Shown here one piece after another: positions 20,342 to 29,469 of a DNA stretch of 64,000 bases. The position numbers and the translations under genes were made by a program. Position 1 is the stretch's first letter. The number at the start of each line of letters is the position of its first letter. The DNA is from Novosphingobium sp. MW5 (GTDB lineage Bacteria; Pseudomonadota; Alphaproteobacteria; Sphingomonadales; Sphingomonadaceae). Below the pieces are notes generated by a model. That model searched no databases. It worked only from the letters and a program-made list of their open reading frames with translations, and was not told the DNA's origin. The stretch is taken from positions 3,100,001-3,164,000 of the forward strand of contig JAPCWB010000001.1 in the NCBI GenBank assembly GCA_025938935.1, given 5' to 3'.

Positions 20342-21472
20342 TTATGCCCCCAGAAGCCTCTCGTTCACCACCTTGCCATCGCGCGTCAGGCGCACGGCAT
20401 CGCCGATTTCCTCGTCGAGGACCGGGCGGCCCTTTTCCTTGTCCCAGAAGGCGGACAGGAAGTTGTAGAGGTTGCGCGAATAGAGCGCGGAGGCGTCCGC
20501 CGGCAGTTTCGCGGGCGTGTTGGAATAGCCGAGGATCTTGACCCCGTGCTTGACCACCACCTGATCGGCAACCGATCCTTCGACATTCCCGCCCTGCGCC
20601 ACGGCGAGGTCGAAAATCACCGAGCCGGGCTTCATGCTCGCGATCTGCGCATCAGAAATCAGGCGCGGCGCGGGCCGGCCCGGGATCAGCGCGGTGGTGA
20701 TGACGATGTCCTGCTTGGCGATGTGCGAGCTTACCAGTTCAGCCTGCGCCTTCTGGTATTCTTCCGACATTTCGGTGGCATAGCCGCCCGCGCCTTCGCC
20801 CTCGATGCCCGCGACATTCTCGACGAAGATCGGCTTGGCACCGAGCGACTGGATCTGTTCCTTGGTCGCAGAGCGGACGTCCGTCGCGGAAACCTGTGCG
20901 CCCAGACGGCGGGCCGTAGCGATGGCCTGAAGGCCGGCAACGCCAACGCCCATGACGAATGCCTTGGCCGCAGAAACCGTGCCCGCGGCGGTCATCATCA
21001 TCGGGAAAGCGCGGCCATAAAGGTTCGCCGCCTCGATTACCGCCTTGTAGCCGGACAGGTTCGACTGGCTGGACAGCACGTCCATCGACTGCGCGCGGGT
21101 GATGCGCGGCATGAATTCCATCGCCAGCGCCTCAAGCCCGAGGCTCGCATATTCATCAACCCGAGCGCGTTCGCGGAACGGGTCGAGCGTGGCGACGATC
21201 CATGCCCCGGCGCGCACGCCGGACAGCGCCTTGGGCTCTGGCCCCTGCACGCCGAGAACGACATCCGCGCCGGTCACCGCGCCGGATTTTACCTCTGCGC
21301 CGACCGCTTCGTATTCCGCGTCGCTGATCGAGGCGCCTTCGCCGGCACCTTTCTCAACCGCGACGACCGCTCCCAAGGCGATGAATTTCTTGACCGTTTC
21401 CGGCGTGGCAGAAACACGGGTCTCCCCGCTCGCGCGTTCCTTCAGAACGGCGATCCGAAGGGCTTCCGACAT
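20342..21472 (-). CDS. pntAA: NAD(P) transhydrogenase subunit alpha part 1 (NAD-binding)
   Basis: Soluble NAD(H)-binding dI domain, 376 residues. The N-terminus RIAVLKERASGETRVSATPE, the NAD-site region GVGVAGLQAIATARRLGAQV and the segment MDVLSSQSNLSGYKAVIEAA are characteristic (alanine dehydrogenase/PNT fold). It carries no membrane part, which is encoded by pntAB next door. It is preceded 7 bp upstream by the small oxidase subunit gene, suggesting one transcript from the divergent region near 21603-21798. Confidence 0.96.
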   Translation of the reverse strand: MSEALRIAVLKERASGETRVSATPETVKKFIALGAVVAVEKGAGEGASISDAEYEAVGAEVKSGAVTGADVVLGVQGPEPKALSGVRAGAWIVATLDPFRERARVDEYASLGLEALAMEFMPRITRAQSMDVLSSQSNLSGYKAVIEAANLYGRAFPMMMTAAGTVSAAKAFVMGVGVAGLQAIATARRLGAQVSATDVRSATKEQIQSLGAKPIFVENVAGIEGEGAGGYATEMSEEYQKAQAELVSSHIAKQDIVITTALIPGRPAPRLISDAQIASMKPGSVIFDLAVAQGGNVEGSVADQVVVKHGVKILGYSNTPAKLPADASALYSRNLYNFLSAFWDKEKGRPVLDEEIGDAVRLTRDGKVVNERLLGA

Positions 21473-21479
21473 CAGCCGT

Positions 21480-21602
21480 TCAGGCGATCAGAGCGATGAC
21501 GACGATCGTGACCAGGGCGATCAGCGGAAGCGTCCACTTCAGCATGCCCAGGAAGCTGACGTAGGTTGCGTTGTGCGCCTTCATGTCGTTACCGGATGCC
21601 AT
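21480..21602 (-). CDS. aa3-type cytochrome c oxidase subunit IV-like peptide
   Basis: A 40-residue single-helix peptide, MASGNDMKAHNATYVSFLGM followed by LKWTLPLIALVTIVVIALIA. The motif KAHNATYVSFLGMLKW is typical of the bacterial aa3-type oxidase subunit IV (COX4_pro_2-like), a small protein packed at the edge of the oxidase. I start at the Met at 21602; the longer frame upstream does not look conserved. Its place just upstream of the pnt genes is a recurring arrangement in sphingomonads as far as I recall, linking it to respiratory-chain expression rather than to the oxidase operon. Confidence 0.82.
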   Translation of the reverse strand: MASGNDMKAHNATYVSFLGMLKWTLPLIALVTIVVIALIA

Positions 21603-21798
21603 CGTTCTCTCGAGCCCCATGCTTACGGCCGCGCATCCCGCGCGCACCAATTGAATCCTCACGGCTGCCTCTATCGCCGTAGATGCCCGCGCTCAAGCGA
21701 TAACAGGCTTAATCGGCTCTTTACCCACTGTGCCTATGGAGGTTGCCGAAGGTTCGCGATGTCCGTTTCGCGCGCCATGGGGTTTGCACGGGGAAACC

Positions 21799-23220
21799 AT
21801 GTCAGAAATCGAGCAGCGCCTGCTGATGCTGATCGACGACGAGCCGGCACAATGCCGGTTGATTTCCGCGCTCGCCGCGCGTGAAGGCTGGCGCACGCTT
21901 GTCGTGCGTGACAGCGAGACCGCAATTGCCACGCTTGGCACGCGGCAGGGCATGCAACTCAGTGCCATCATCCTCGATCAGTGGGTGCCGGGTGACGATG
22001 CCTGCGAACTGATCGCCGAGCTGAAGAGCCGCCGCCCCGCCCTGCCGATATTGATGCTCACCACCAGCGCCTCACCGCTGCTGGCGGTCGAGGCGATGCG
22101 AGCCGGAGCAACCGATTACCTGATCAAGCCGGTCGCACCCGACCGTCTGATGCAGGCCCTGCGCGCCGCGACCACGCGCGAGACCCCGCAGGACGAACTT
22201 GCCCCGCTGACCGAGAAGATGCACGCCAGCCTCGATTTTGAATCGATGATCGGCGCGGCTCCCACCTTCCGCGCGGCGCTGGCCGTCGCGGCGAAGGCAG
22301 CACGCGGCCACGCCCCCGTGCTGATCGAGGGCGAAAGCGGCACCGGCAAGGAAATGCTGGTCCGCGCCATGCACGCGGCGAGTCCGCGCTCCAAGATGTC
22401 GCTGCGCATGGTCAACATCGGCGGAATTCCCGGAAATTCGGTTGAAAGCGCGCTGTTCGGCCACGAACGCGGCGCCTTCCCGGGTGCTTTCGACCGCCAG
22501 ATCGGCGCGCTGCAACATTGCGACGGTGGCACTTTGGTGCTCGACGAGATCGACCGCCTGCCCGACCATGTACAGGGCCGCCTGGCCGAGGCCATTTCGC
22601 GCGGCGACGTGCGGCCTATCGGCGCGCGCCATTCCTTCCGCGTCGATGTTCGCCTGATCGCGGCAAGCAACCTGCCATTGAAGGATCTGGTTTCCGCCGG
22701 GCATTTCATGCCCGAACTATATGAGGCCCTTGCCCACACAACGGTGGCCTTGCCTCCGCTCCGCCAGCGCGCGGGCGACATTCCGGCACTGGCCCGGCAT
22801 TTCCTTGCGCGCATTGGCGAACAACCCGGCCTGCGCCCGCTCGGCATAACCGATAGCGCGCTTTCGCTGCTGGGAGCCTACGACTGGCCCGGCAATGTCC
22901 GCCAGCTTCAGGCCGTGCTGTTCCGCGCCGCCGTGTTCTGTGATGGCGATGCGCTGACGAGCGAGGATTTCCCCCAGCTTTCCAACCTGATCGGCAGCGA
23001 ACTGCTGTTGCCCTCGCAGCCCATGCAGGAAGGCGTGGGCGTTCTGCTCTACACGCCCGACGGCAACCTGCGTCCACTGGAAGAAATCGAGGCGGATGTC
23101 ATCCGCCTCGCAATCGGCCATTATCGCGGCCGCATGACCGAAGTGGCGCGGCGGCTTGGGATCGGGCGCTCGACGCTTTACCGAAAGCTCAGCGACCTCG
23201 GAATCGACAGCGCGGCCTAG
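21799..23220 (+). CDS. NtrC-family response regulator with GAFPGA instead of GAFTGA
   Basis: 473 residues. A receiver domain (about 5-125) has phospho-acceptor Asp60 in AIILDQWVPG and Lys110 in DYLIKPV. The AAA+ domain (about 150-380) has Walker A GESGTGKE (about 177-184), GGTLVLDEIDRLP as Walker B and the arginine-finger region VRLIAASNL. The C-terminal Fis-type helix-turn-helix is MTEVARRLGIGRSTLYRKL. The sigma54-contact loop, normally GAFTGA, reads GAFPGA (225-230), and nearby GALQHCDGG is typical. The regulator may therefore not activate sigma54 promoters. I start at MSEIEQRLLMLIDDEP. No partner kinase is adjacent. It shares a divergent promoter region with the oxidase/pnt operon. Confidence 0.9.
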   Translation: MSEIEQRLLMLIDDEPAQCRLISALAAREGWRTLVVRDSETAIATLGTRQGMQLSAIILDQWVPGDDACELIAELKSRRPALPILMLTTSASPLLAVEAMRAGATDYLIKPVAPDRLMQALRAATTRETPQDELAPLTEKMHASLDFESMIGAAPTFRAALAVAAKAARGHAPVLIEGESGTGKEMLVRAMHAASPRSKMSLRMVNIGGIPGNSVESALFGHERGAFPGAFDRQIGALQHCDGGTLVLDEIDRLPDHVQGRLAEAISRGDVRPIGARHSFRVDVRLIAASNLPLKDLVSAGHFMPELYEALAHTTVALPPLRQRAGDIPALARHFLARIGEQPGLRPLGITDSALSLLGAYDWPGNVRQLQAVLFRAAVFCDGDALTSEDFPQLSNLIGSELLLPSQPMQEGVGVLLYTPDGNLRPLEEIEADVIRLAIGHYRGRMTEVARRLGIGRSTLYRKLSDLGIDSAA

Positions 23221-23618
23221 CAGGCCCTCGTCAGGCCCTTGACCGCGGCCTTGGTCAACGGCTGCCGCGTTGCACCGCAGACCTTGCCTTGCGCGTTCGT
23301 CGCCACGACGAGCGGTACGGCGAGCGAAGTCCCGTCCGAAGCGCTCATCAGCATCCGCCGCGCCTCTCGCCATTCGACCGCGCGGGTTGCGGGGTAGGTT
23401 CCGATGGATGGCGGCGGCTCCTTGTCGATCCAAGCAACGACGATCGGCCTCTGGCCGCGCCATTCGGAGATACGCGGCAGTTCCTTGAGCTCGGCCACAC
23501 AGGGCGCGCAGTAGCGGGATCCGAAGATCACCAGCGAATTGGCCGGAAGCGGAGACGGAGCACCCGCGCCGGCGAGCGCTCCGAGCAGGGCCAAAGCCGC
23601 AATCGCCTTTCCTGTCAT
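23217..23618 (-). CDS. Secreted thioredoxin-like protein
   Basis: 133 residues from MTGKAIAALALLGALAGAGA, a clear signal peptide, so the protein is expected in the periplasm. The redox motif CAPC occurs in VIFGSRYCAPCVAELKEL, followed by thioredoxin-like PIVVAWIDKEPP and the cis-proline region VPLVVATNA. The C-terminus holds two more cysteines (GKVCGATRQ and the terminal LTRAC). It could act in periplasmic disulfide exchange; a specific partner is not apparent. Its end overlaps the stop of the convergent response regulator. Confidence 0.8.
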   Translation of the reverse strand: MTGKAIAALALLGALAGAGAPSPLPANSLVIFGSRYCAPCVAELKELPRISEWRGQRPIVVAWIDKEPPPSIGTYPATRAVEWREARRMLMSASDGTSLAVPLVVATNAQGKVCGATRQPLTKAAVKGLTRAC

Positions 23619-23680
23619 TCGCTCGTCCTTTCCAACGGCCATGCTAATCCCATCGCAGGCGCTGGCAAGACGTCGCTCAC

Positions 23681-25453
23681 TCAACCTCCCTGCTGCGGCT
23701 CCATTTCAGGGTCATCCCTGCCGGTCAGGATCAGGTTGCGAGCCACGCTGATGTCGCCCGTTTCGACCTGCAACGCGAGGCGCTTCTCATCTAGCGTGCG
23801 GTAGTGGTTGACCGCGCGGCCGATCTCCTCGCGGCTGATCGAAAGTTGTTCGAGCGCTCCGCGTGCAAGCTTTACTGCAGATTCCTGCACTTCGCGCACC
23901 ACGACCACGGCGGGGGTCCCGGCCAGCGCCATGGCGGCGCGGCGGTCATAGGCGCGGACCAGGATCGAGGCCTTGGGAAACGCCTCATGCACAGCCTCGA
24001 CCAGCGCGGTGTCGACAGCCTCCCCGTCCATGCAGAAGGCAATCACTTCCGCTTCGTCGCCGCCCGCCTGCCGCAACAGGTCGATGCGGGTGCCGTCACC
24101 GAAATGGACCTCGGCACCGAAGCGCTTGGCGACGTCGATCATCTCGACATCGGTATCGACGGTTGAGACCTGAACCTTGGCCGCGTGCAGGATCTGCGCG
24201 ACAGTCTGGCCGAAGCGGCCATAGCCGACCACGATGGCGCTGGCTCCGTCCGCGCTTGGACCGGCGCGCTCCTCCTTTGATTGAGCAGTGCCGTCGCGCA
24301 GGCCGCGCGTCAGCATCATCAGGAACGGGGTGGTCGCCATGGATACGGTGACGACGGCGCCGAACAGGCTGGCTGCCTGGGCATCGATCAGCGCGCCGCG
24401 GCTCGCCTGGGCGAAGAGCACGAAGCCGAATTCGCCGCCCTGGCTGAGTAACAAGCCAAGCCCCAGAGCGCCGCGCCAAGCCATGCCGAACAGCCGCGCG
24501 ATGCCGAAGATCAGGGCAGCCTTCACCGCGATTACCGCGAGCGCCATGGCAACCACGAAGACGGGATTTTCAGCAATCGCGCGCAGGTCCAGCATCATGC
24601 CGACCGAGACGAAGAACAGCCCGAGCAGGATCGAGCGGAAGGGCTCGACGTCGGCCTCGATCTCGTGGCGATAGGGGCTGTCCGCCAGCATCACGCCCGC
24701 GACAAACGCGCCGAGCGCGCTCGACAGGCCAAGTGCTTCCATAATCGCCGCGGCGGCGAGCACGGTGAACAGGCCGGCGACGACGAACATCTCCTGCTCG
24801 CCAAGGCCCGCGATCAGGCGAAACAGTGGGCGCACGATGAATCGGCCGGCAAAGATAAGCCCGGCCACGGCCGCGAGCGAGAGCAGTGCCTGCATCCAGC
24901 CCGATGGCCCGCCGGCTGCCGCCGGATCATGTCCGATCGCGGCAATGATCGTGATCAGCGGGATGATCGACAGGTCCTGGAACAGCAGGATGGCAAAGGC
25001 GCGCTCACCAAATGGCGTGCGCAGGCGGCCCGAGCTTTGCAGCATCGGCAGGACCTGAGCCGTGGAAGACAGCGCCAGGGGCAGACCGAGTGCCAGAGCC
25101 GCCGCCCAGTGAAAGCCCGCGCCCCAGGCAGCCACGCCGGTGAGCGCCAGGCCGCAGACCACAACCTGCAAGCCGCCGATGGCGAAAATGTCGCGCCGCA
25201 TGGCCCAAAGGCGCGTCGGGTTGAGCCCAAGCCCCACCACAAACAGCAGCAACGTGATCCCAAGTTCGGCAATACCGAGTTTGCCTTCCGCATCGCCGAC
25301 GAGTCCCAAGACCTGCGGACCGACCAGCGCGCCCGCGACGAGGTAGCCCAAGGTCGCACCAAGTCCGAACCGGCGGAACACCAGCACGAAGGCAATGGCG
25401 AAACCGAGCAGGATGACCGCATCGGCAAGGGCGGAATGTCCCGCTTCGTGCAT
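23681..25453 (-). CDS. CPA2-family cation:proton antiporter (Kef type)
   Basis: 590 residues: an N-terminal Na+/H+ exchanger domain of about twelve helices (HSALADAVILLGFAIAFVLV, GITLLLFVVGLGLNPTRLW, LALSSTAQVLPML, FLFFQ-like ILLFQDLSIIPLI) and a C-terminal TrkA-N/RCK domain (VVGYGRFGQTVAQILHAAKV, FGDGTRIDLLRQAG, VRAYDRRAAMALAG). This layout is that of KefB/KefC-like glutathione-gated potassium efflux systems, which protect against electrophiles. No KefF/G ancillary gene is next to it. The end MEPQQGG is not conserved. The ion specificity is inferred only from family. Confidence 0.9.
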   Translation of the reverse strand: MHEAGHSALADAVILLGFAIAFVLVFRRFGLGATLGYLVAGALVGPQVLGLVGDAEGKLGIAELGITLLLFVVGLGLNPTRLWAMRRDIFAIGGLQVVVCGLALTGVAAWGAGFHWAAALALGLPLALSSTAQVLPMLQSSGRLRTPFGERAFAILLFQDLSIIPLITIIAAIGHDPAAAGGPSGWMQALLSLAAVAGLIFAGRFIVRPLFRLIAGLGEQEMFVVAGLFTVLAAAAIMEALGLSSALGAFVAGVMLADSPYRHEIEADVEPFRSILLGLFFVSVGMMLDLRAIAENPVFVVAMALAVIAVKAALIFGIARLFGMAWRGALGLGLLLSQGGEFGFVLFAQASRGALIDAQAASLFGAVVTVSMATTPFLMMLTRGLRDGTAQSKEERAGPSADGASAIVVGYGRFGQTVAQILHAAKVQVSTVDTDVEMIDVAKRFGAEVHFGDGTRIDLLRQAGGDEAEVIAFCMDGEAVDTALVEAVHEAFPKASILVRAYDRRAAMALAGTPAVVVVREVQESAVKLARGALEQLSISREEIGRAVNHYRTLDEKRLALQVETGDISVARNLILTGRDDPEMEPQQGG

Positions 25454-25464
25454 TGGCGCGCCCC

Positions 25465-26562
25465 TTATGCCAGCTGGCTGAAGTCGGTCAGCGCCGCATC
25501 ACGCATACCGCGCCAGACGTCGCGCGCCTGGACCGTTTCGTACACATCATGGACGCGCAGCAGGTGAACGCCGGCGTCCATGGCCTTGAGCGCGAGGGCA
25601 AGGCTTCCCCCCAGCCGCTTGTGCGCGGGAGCCTCGTTCGAGAGCGCGCCGATCATCCGCTTGCGGCTTGCCCCTACCAGCAACGGCTGGCCGAGCGCGT
25701 GGAACAGAGGCAAGGCGTTCACCAGCGCGAGGTTTTCGGCGAGTGTCTTGCCAAAACCTATGCCGGGATCGAGCACGATCTTCTCACGCCCAATCCCCGC
25801 GGCCAGCGCGGCGTCGCGCCGTTCACGCAGCCAGTCGAACACATCGAGCACGACATCGCCGTAACTTCCGCCTTCGTGCAGGTTTTCGCCATCGCCCGGT
25901 GCATGCATGAGCACGACAGGCGCTCCCGATGCCGCTGCCAGTTCCATCGAGCGTGGATCGTGGCGCAGGCCGGACACGTCATTGATCACGTGCGCGCCTG
26001 CACCGAGCGCGGCCTCCATCACGCTCGCGCGGCGGGTGTCGACGCTGATTGCCGCGCCCATGGCGGCGAGAGCCTCGACCGCCGGGACTACGCGCTTTAC
26101 TTCGTCCCCTTCCCAGACCGCCGCCGCGCCGGGTCGGGTGCTCTCTCCGCCAACATCAACGATGGCCGCCCCTGCCTCTACCATGCGCGCGGCATGGGCG
26201 GCGGCGGCCTCGGGCTTGTCGAGGAATTCGCCGCCGTCGGAAAAACTGTCCGGCGTAACGTTGAGAATGCCCATGACCTGCGGCTGATCGAGCCGGATTG
26301 TCCGTGCACCGCACTGGATCGGCGCATGGACGCGCTTCAGGTTTTCAAACTGGACGGTAACATCGTCAGGCAGCGCGGGAAGCGCGCTTTCCAGCTGCCG
26401 CGCCGAATAGCGCTCGCGCCGCACCACCTTGCCGTTTTCCCGGCTGACCGGGGCAAATCGGCTTGCCCAGACCATCGATCCGCCCAGCCTGATGCAATCG
26501 CCCTCCTCGCTCTGCGGGCTTTCGGCGAGGGCGATCGGGCGGAGATAGACGTTGAGGGGCAT
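25465..26562 (-). CDS. folP: Dihydropteroate synthase
   Basis: Condenses p-aminobenzoate with 7,8-dihydropterin pyrophosphate in folate synthesis and is the sulfonamide target. The catalytic core begins at about residue 95 with VMGILNVTPDSFSDGGEF, then VDVGGESTRPGA, SVDTRRASVMEAAL, INDVSGLRHDP and the late LLVGASRKRMIG. A roughly 90-residue N-terminal extension (MPLNVYLRPIALAESPQSEE) makes it 365 residues instead of about 280; this extension is seen in related alphaproteobacteria. It lies 10 bp downstream of ccrM on the same strand, so it may be co-transcribed with the methyltransferase. Confidence 0.95.
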   Translation of the reverse strand: MPLNVYLRPIALAESPQSEEGDCIRLGGSMVWASRFAPVSRENGKVVRRERYSARQLESALPALPDDVTVQFENLKRVHAPIQCGARTIRLDQPQVMGILNVTPDSFSDGGEFLDKPEAAAAHAARMVEAGAAIVDVGGESTRPGAAAVWEGDEVKRVVPAVEALAAMGAAISVDTRRASVMEAALGAGAHVINDVSGLRHDPRSMELAAASGAPVVLMHAPGDGENLHEGGSYGDVVLDVFDWLRERRDAALAAGIGREKIVLDPGIGFGKTLAENLALVNALPLFHALGQPLLVGASRKRMIGALSNEAPAHKRLGGSLALALKAMDAGVHLLRVHDVYETVQARDVWRGMRDAALTDFSQLA

Positions 26563-26572
26563 GCCGGGAGAG

Positions 26573-27733
<1,161 letters not shown>

Positions 27734-27742
27734 TTATCCACA
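27734..27742. promoter_or_regulatory. Perfect DnaA box upstream of ccrM
   Basis: The sequence ttatccaca matches the strong E. coli R1-type DnaA box exactly (TTATNCACA). It sits 40 bp upstream of the ccrM start codon, between the gene and the GANTC cluster. A nine-base match can occur by chance in a window this size, but its place next to the methylation sites makes a regulatory role plausible. Confidence 0.5.
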
Positions 27743-27759
27743 GCCCCACGTCAAGCTGC

Positions 27760-27893
27760 GACTCGCCGGGAATCCTTGTGAATCCGAGGTTTGGGCGGCG
27801 TTCTGAAGAGAGAACGAAACGAGTCCCACACATCATCTGGAGTCTCGCTCAGGAAGCAGGACTCAACATCTGGTGGTGTGGCGCGGAGGACTC
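27760..27893. promoter_or_regulatory. Cluster of seven GANTC methylation sites upstream of ccrM
   Basis: GANTC sites occur at 27760 (gactc), 27770 (gaatc), 27780 (gaatc), 27821 (gagtc), 27840 (gagtc), 27860 (gactc) and 27889 (gactc). By base composition alone about one per 250 bp would be expected. Successive distances are 10, 10, 41, 19, 20 and 29 bp, all near multiples of 10, so the sites face roughly the same side of the helix. The stretch is non-coding, between ccrM and the SDR gene, and must hold the ccrM promoter. Caulobacter ccrM is known to have GANTC sites in its leader; seven is many more than described there. Confidence 0.75.
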
Positions 27894-27912
27894 GGAAGGT
27901 AAATTTTCGCGC

Positions 27913-28824
27913 TCAGGCCGGCGGCAGGCCCGGATCAACGCCGGTAAGGTCGATGGAAACTTCCCACAAACGCCGCGCGACATCGGGATCAAGCGCTTGC
28001 GGCATGCGCTCGGCCGGTCCGGACCGGCCGCGCATTTCCCGAAAGCCCTGCGGCCCCCAGTAGCTTCCGGAAGCGGCAGATCTATCGGTGGCGGCCTGCA
28101 GGGCGGGCCACGCCCCTTGTGCCGCCGTATTCAGGATCATGCCGATCAGCGAGAAGGCCAGGCCTCCGCCCGGAATGTAGCGCGCCAGGTCCGTAGAGGC
28201 GACGCCTGGATGGCAGGCCAGGGCCGCTACCGGAGACCCGGCCGCGCGCAGACGCCGATCCAGCTCGAACATATGCAAGAGGTTCGCCAGCTTGCTTTGG
28301 TAATAGAACCGCCCCCGGTGGTAGCCTTTCGATCCATCGAGATTATCGAAATCGATCCTGCCGCTCTTGTGGGCAATGCTCGACGTGATGACCACACGCG
28401 ATCCCGGCGTTTCAGCCAGCTTTGGCAGCAGCAGCCCGGTAAGTGCAAATGTGCCGAGGTGGTTCACGCCAAACTGCAGCTCGAAACCCTGCTTGGTCAG
28501 GGTCAGCGGCGGGGTCATGACGCCGGCATTGTTGAGAAGCACGTCTATCCGCGCTTCCCGCTCCGCCAGTTCCGCCGCGGCGCGCACCGATGCGAGATCG
28601 GCCAGGTCGAGCGGCAGAAAGGCGAGATCTGCCCCCGATACTCCAGCCCTGATCCGCGCCATGGCTTCCTCGGCCTTGGCCTTGCCGCGGCATGCGAGAA
28701 GTACCCGGGCACCGCGCGCGGCCAGGACTTTCGCTGATTCAAAGCCTAGACCAGTGTTTGCCCCGGTCACGATGAACGTACGTCCCTCCTGCGAAGGGAC
28801 ATCGGCATCGGTAAATCCGCTCAT
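27913..28824 (-). CDS. Short-chain dehydrogenase/reductase
   Basis: 303 residues of classical SDR layout: cofactor motif TGANTGLGFESAKVLAARGA (about 18-37), LNNAGVM, catalytic Ser in VVITSSIAHKSGRID and YYQSKLANLLHMFELDRRL with the Tyr-x-x-x-Lys pair. It resembles the retinol dehydrogenase/WWOX-like group of SDRs used in varied oxidations; the substrate is unknown. Its ATG overlaps the rnhB stop, so it is coupled to rnhB. It is followed by the 218-bp ccrM upstream region. Confidence 0.88.
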   Translation of the reverse strand: MSGFTDADVPSQEGRTFIVTGANTGLGFESAKVLAARGARVLLACRGKAKAEEAMARIRAGVSGADLAFLPLDLADLASVRAAAELAEREARIDVLLNNAGVMTPPLTLTKQGFELQFGVNHLGTFALTGLLLPKLAETPGSRVVITSSIAHKSGRIDFDNLDGSKGYHRGRFYYQSKLANLLHMFELDRRLRAAGSPVAALACHPGVASTDLARYIPGGGLAFSLIGMILNTAAQGAWPALQAATDRSAASGSYWGPQGFREMRGRSGPAERMPQALDPDVARRLWEVSIDLTGVDPGLPPA

Positions 28825-29459
28825 AGGGTGAGCTCCAGTTGTGCGACGGGGGCAAAGCTGCGGCGGTGCAAGGGCGTCGGCCCGTGCAGGCGCAAGGCTG
28901 CGAGATGTTCGGGCGTCCCGTAACCTGCATTACGCTCCCAGCCGTAATGCGGATGGCGCTCCGCTGCTTCGCGCATCATACGGTCGCGGTGTTCCTTGGC
29001 GATGATCGAAGCGGCGGAGATGCAGGGCTCGATAGCATCGCCGCCAACGATCGGGCGTGCCGGCCAGCACCATTCGGGGCGGCGGCCCTGCGGCGTCAGG
29101 TTGCCGTCGACCAGGACCTGCCCAGGTTCCTCATCCAGTTGCTCGCATAGGGCCTGAACTGCCAGCGTCATTGCCAGCATGGTCGCGCCGAAAATGTTGA
29201 GGCGGTCGATCTCTTCCACATCGACCACGCCTACGGCCCAGCGGCAACGGCGCTTGATGCGTTCCTCAAGGCGCGCGCGGGCGTCGCGGCTGAGCTTTTT
29301 CGAATCGTCGAGCCCCGCCGGACGGGGACTGCACAGCACGACCGCCGCCGCGACCACCGGCCCGGCAAGCGGGCCGCGGCCCGCCTCATCCACGCCAATT
29401 GTCAGGCCGCGCCTGCTATTCATCGACCCGGACTTGGCAAGCAGGAATGGTTCGCCCAT
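28821..29459 (-). CDS. rnhB: Ribonuclease HII
   Basis: Removes RNA from RNA-DNA hybrids and misincorporated ribonucleotides. Catalytic acidic residues lie in GVDEAGRGPLAGPVVAAAVV (Asp-Glu), the DGN of VLVDGNLTPQGRRP, and DAIEPCISAASIIAKEHRDR. About 212 residues, normal. Possible starts are Met codons at 29471, 29459 and 29423; I give 29459, but the conserved part only begins after MNSRRG at 29423. If the 29471 codon were used it would share bases with the start codon of the divergent gene at 29470. Confidence 0.93.
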   Translation of the reverse strand: MGEPFLLAKSGSMNSRRGLTIGVDEAGRGPLAGPVVAAAVVLCSPRPAGLDDSKKLSRDARARLEERIKRRCRWAVGVVDVEEIDRLNIFGATMLAMTLAVQALCEQLDEEPGQVLVDGNLTPQGRRPEWCWPARPIVGGDAIEPCISAASIIAKEHRDRMMREAAERHPHYGWERNAGYGTPEHLAALRLHGPTPLHRRSFAPVAQLELTL

Positions 29460-29469
29460 CTTCGCGCCC

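Noticed and set aside
21709..21723. CtrA-like box (ttaa, 7 bp, ttta) before the response regulator
   Set aside because: Only one half-site is perfect, and such AT pairs occur by chance in intergenic DNA; no second copy or known context supports it.
27778..28737. 319-residue plus-strand open frame covering the ccrM upstream region and the SDR gene
   Set aside because: Shadow of the SDR; its N-terminal part covers the GANTC cluster, which looks regulatory and not coding.
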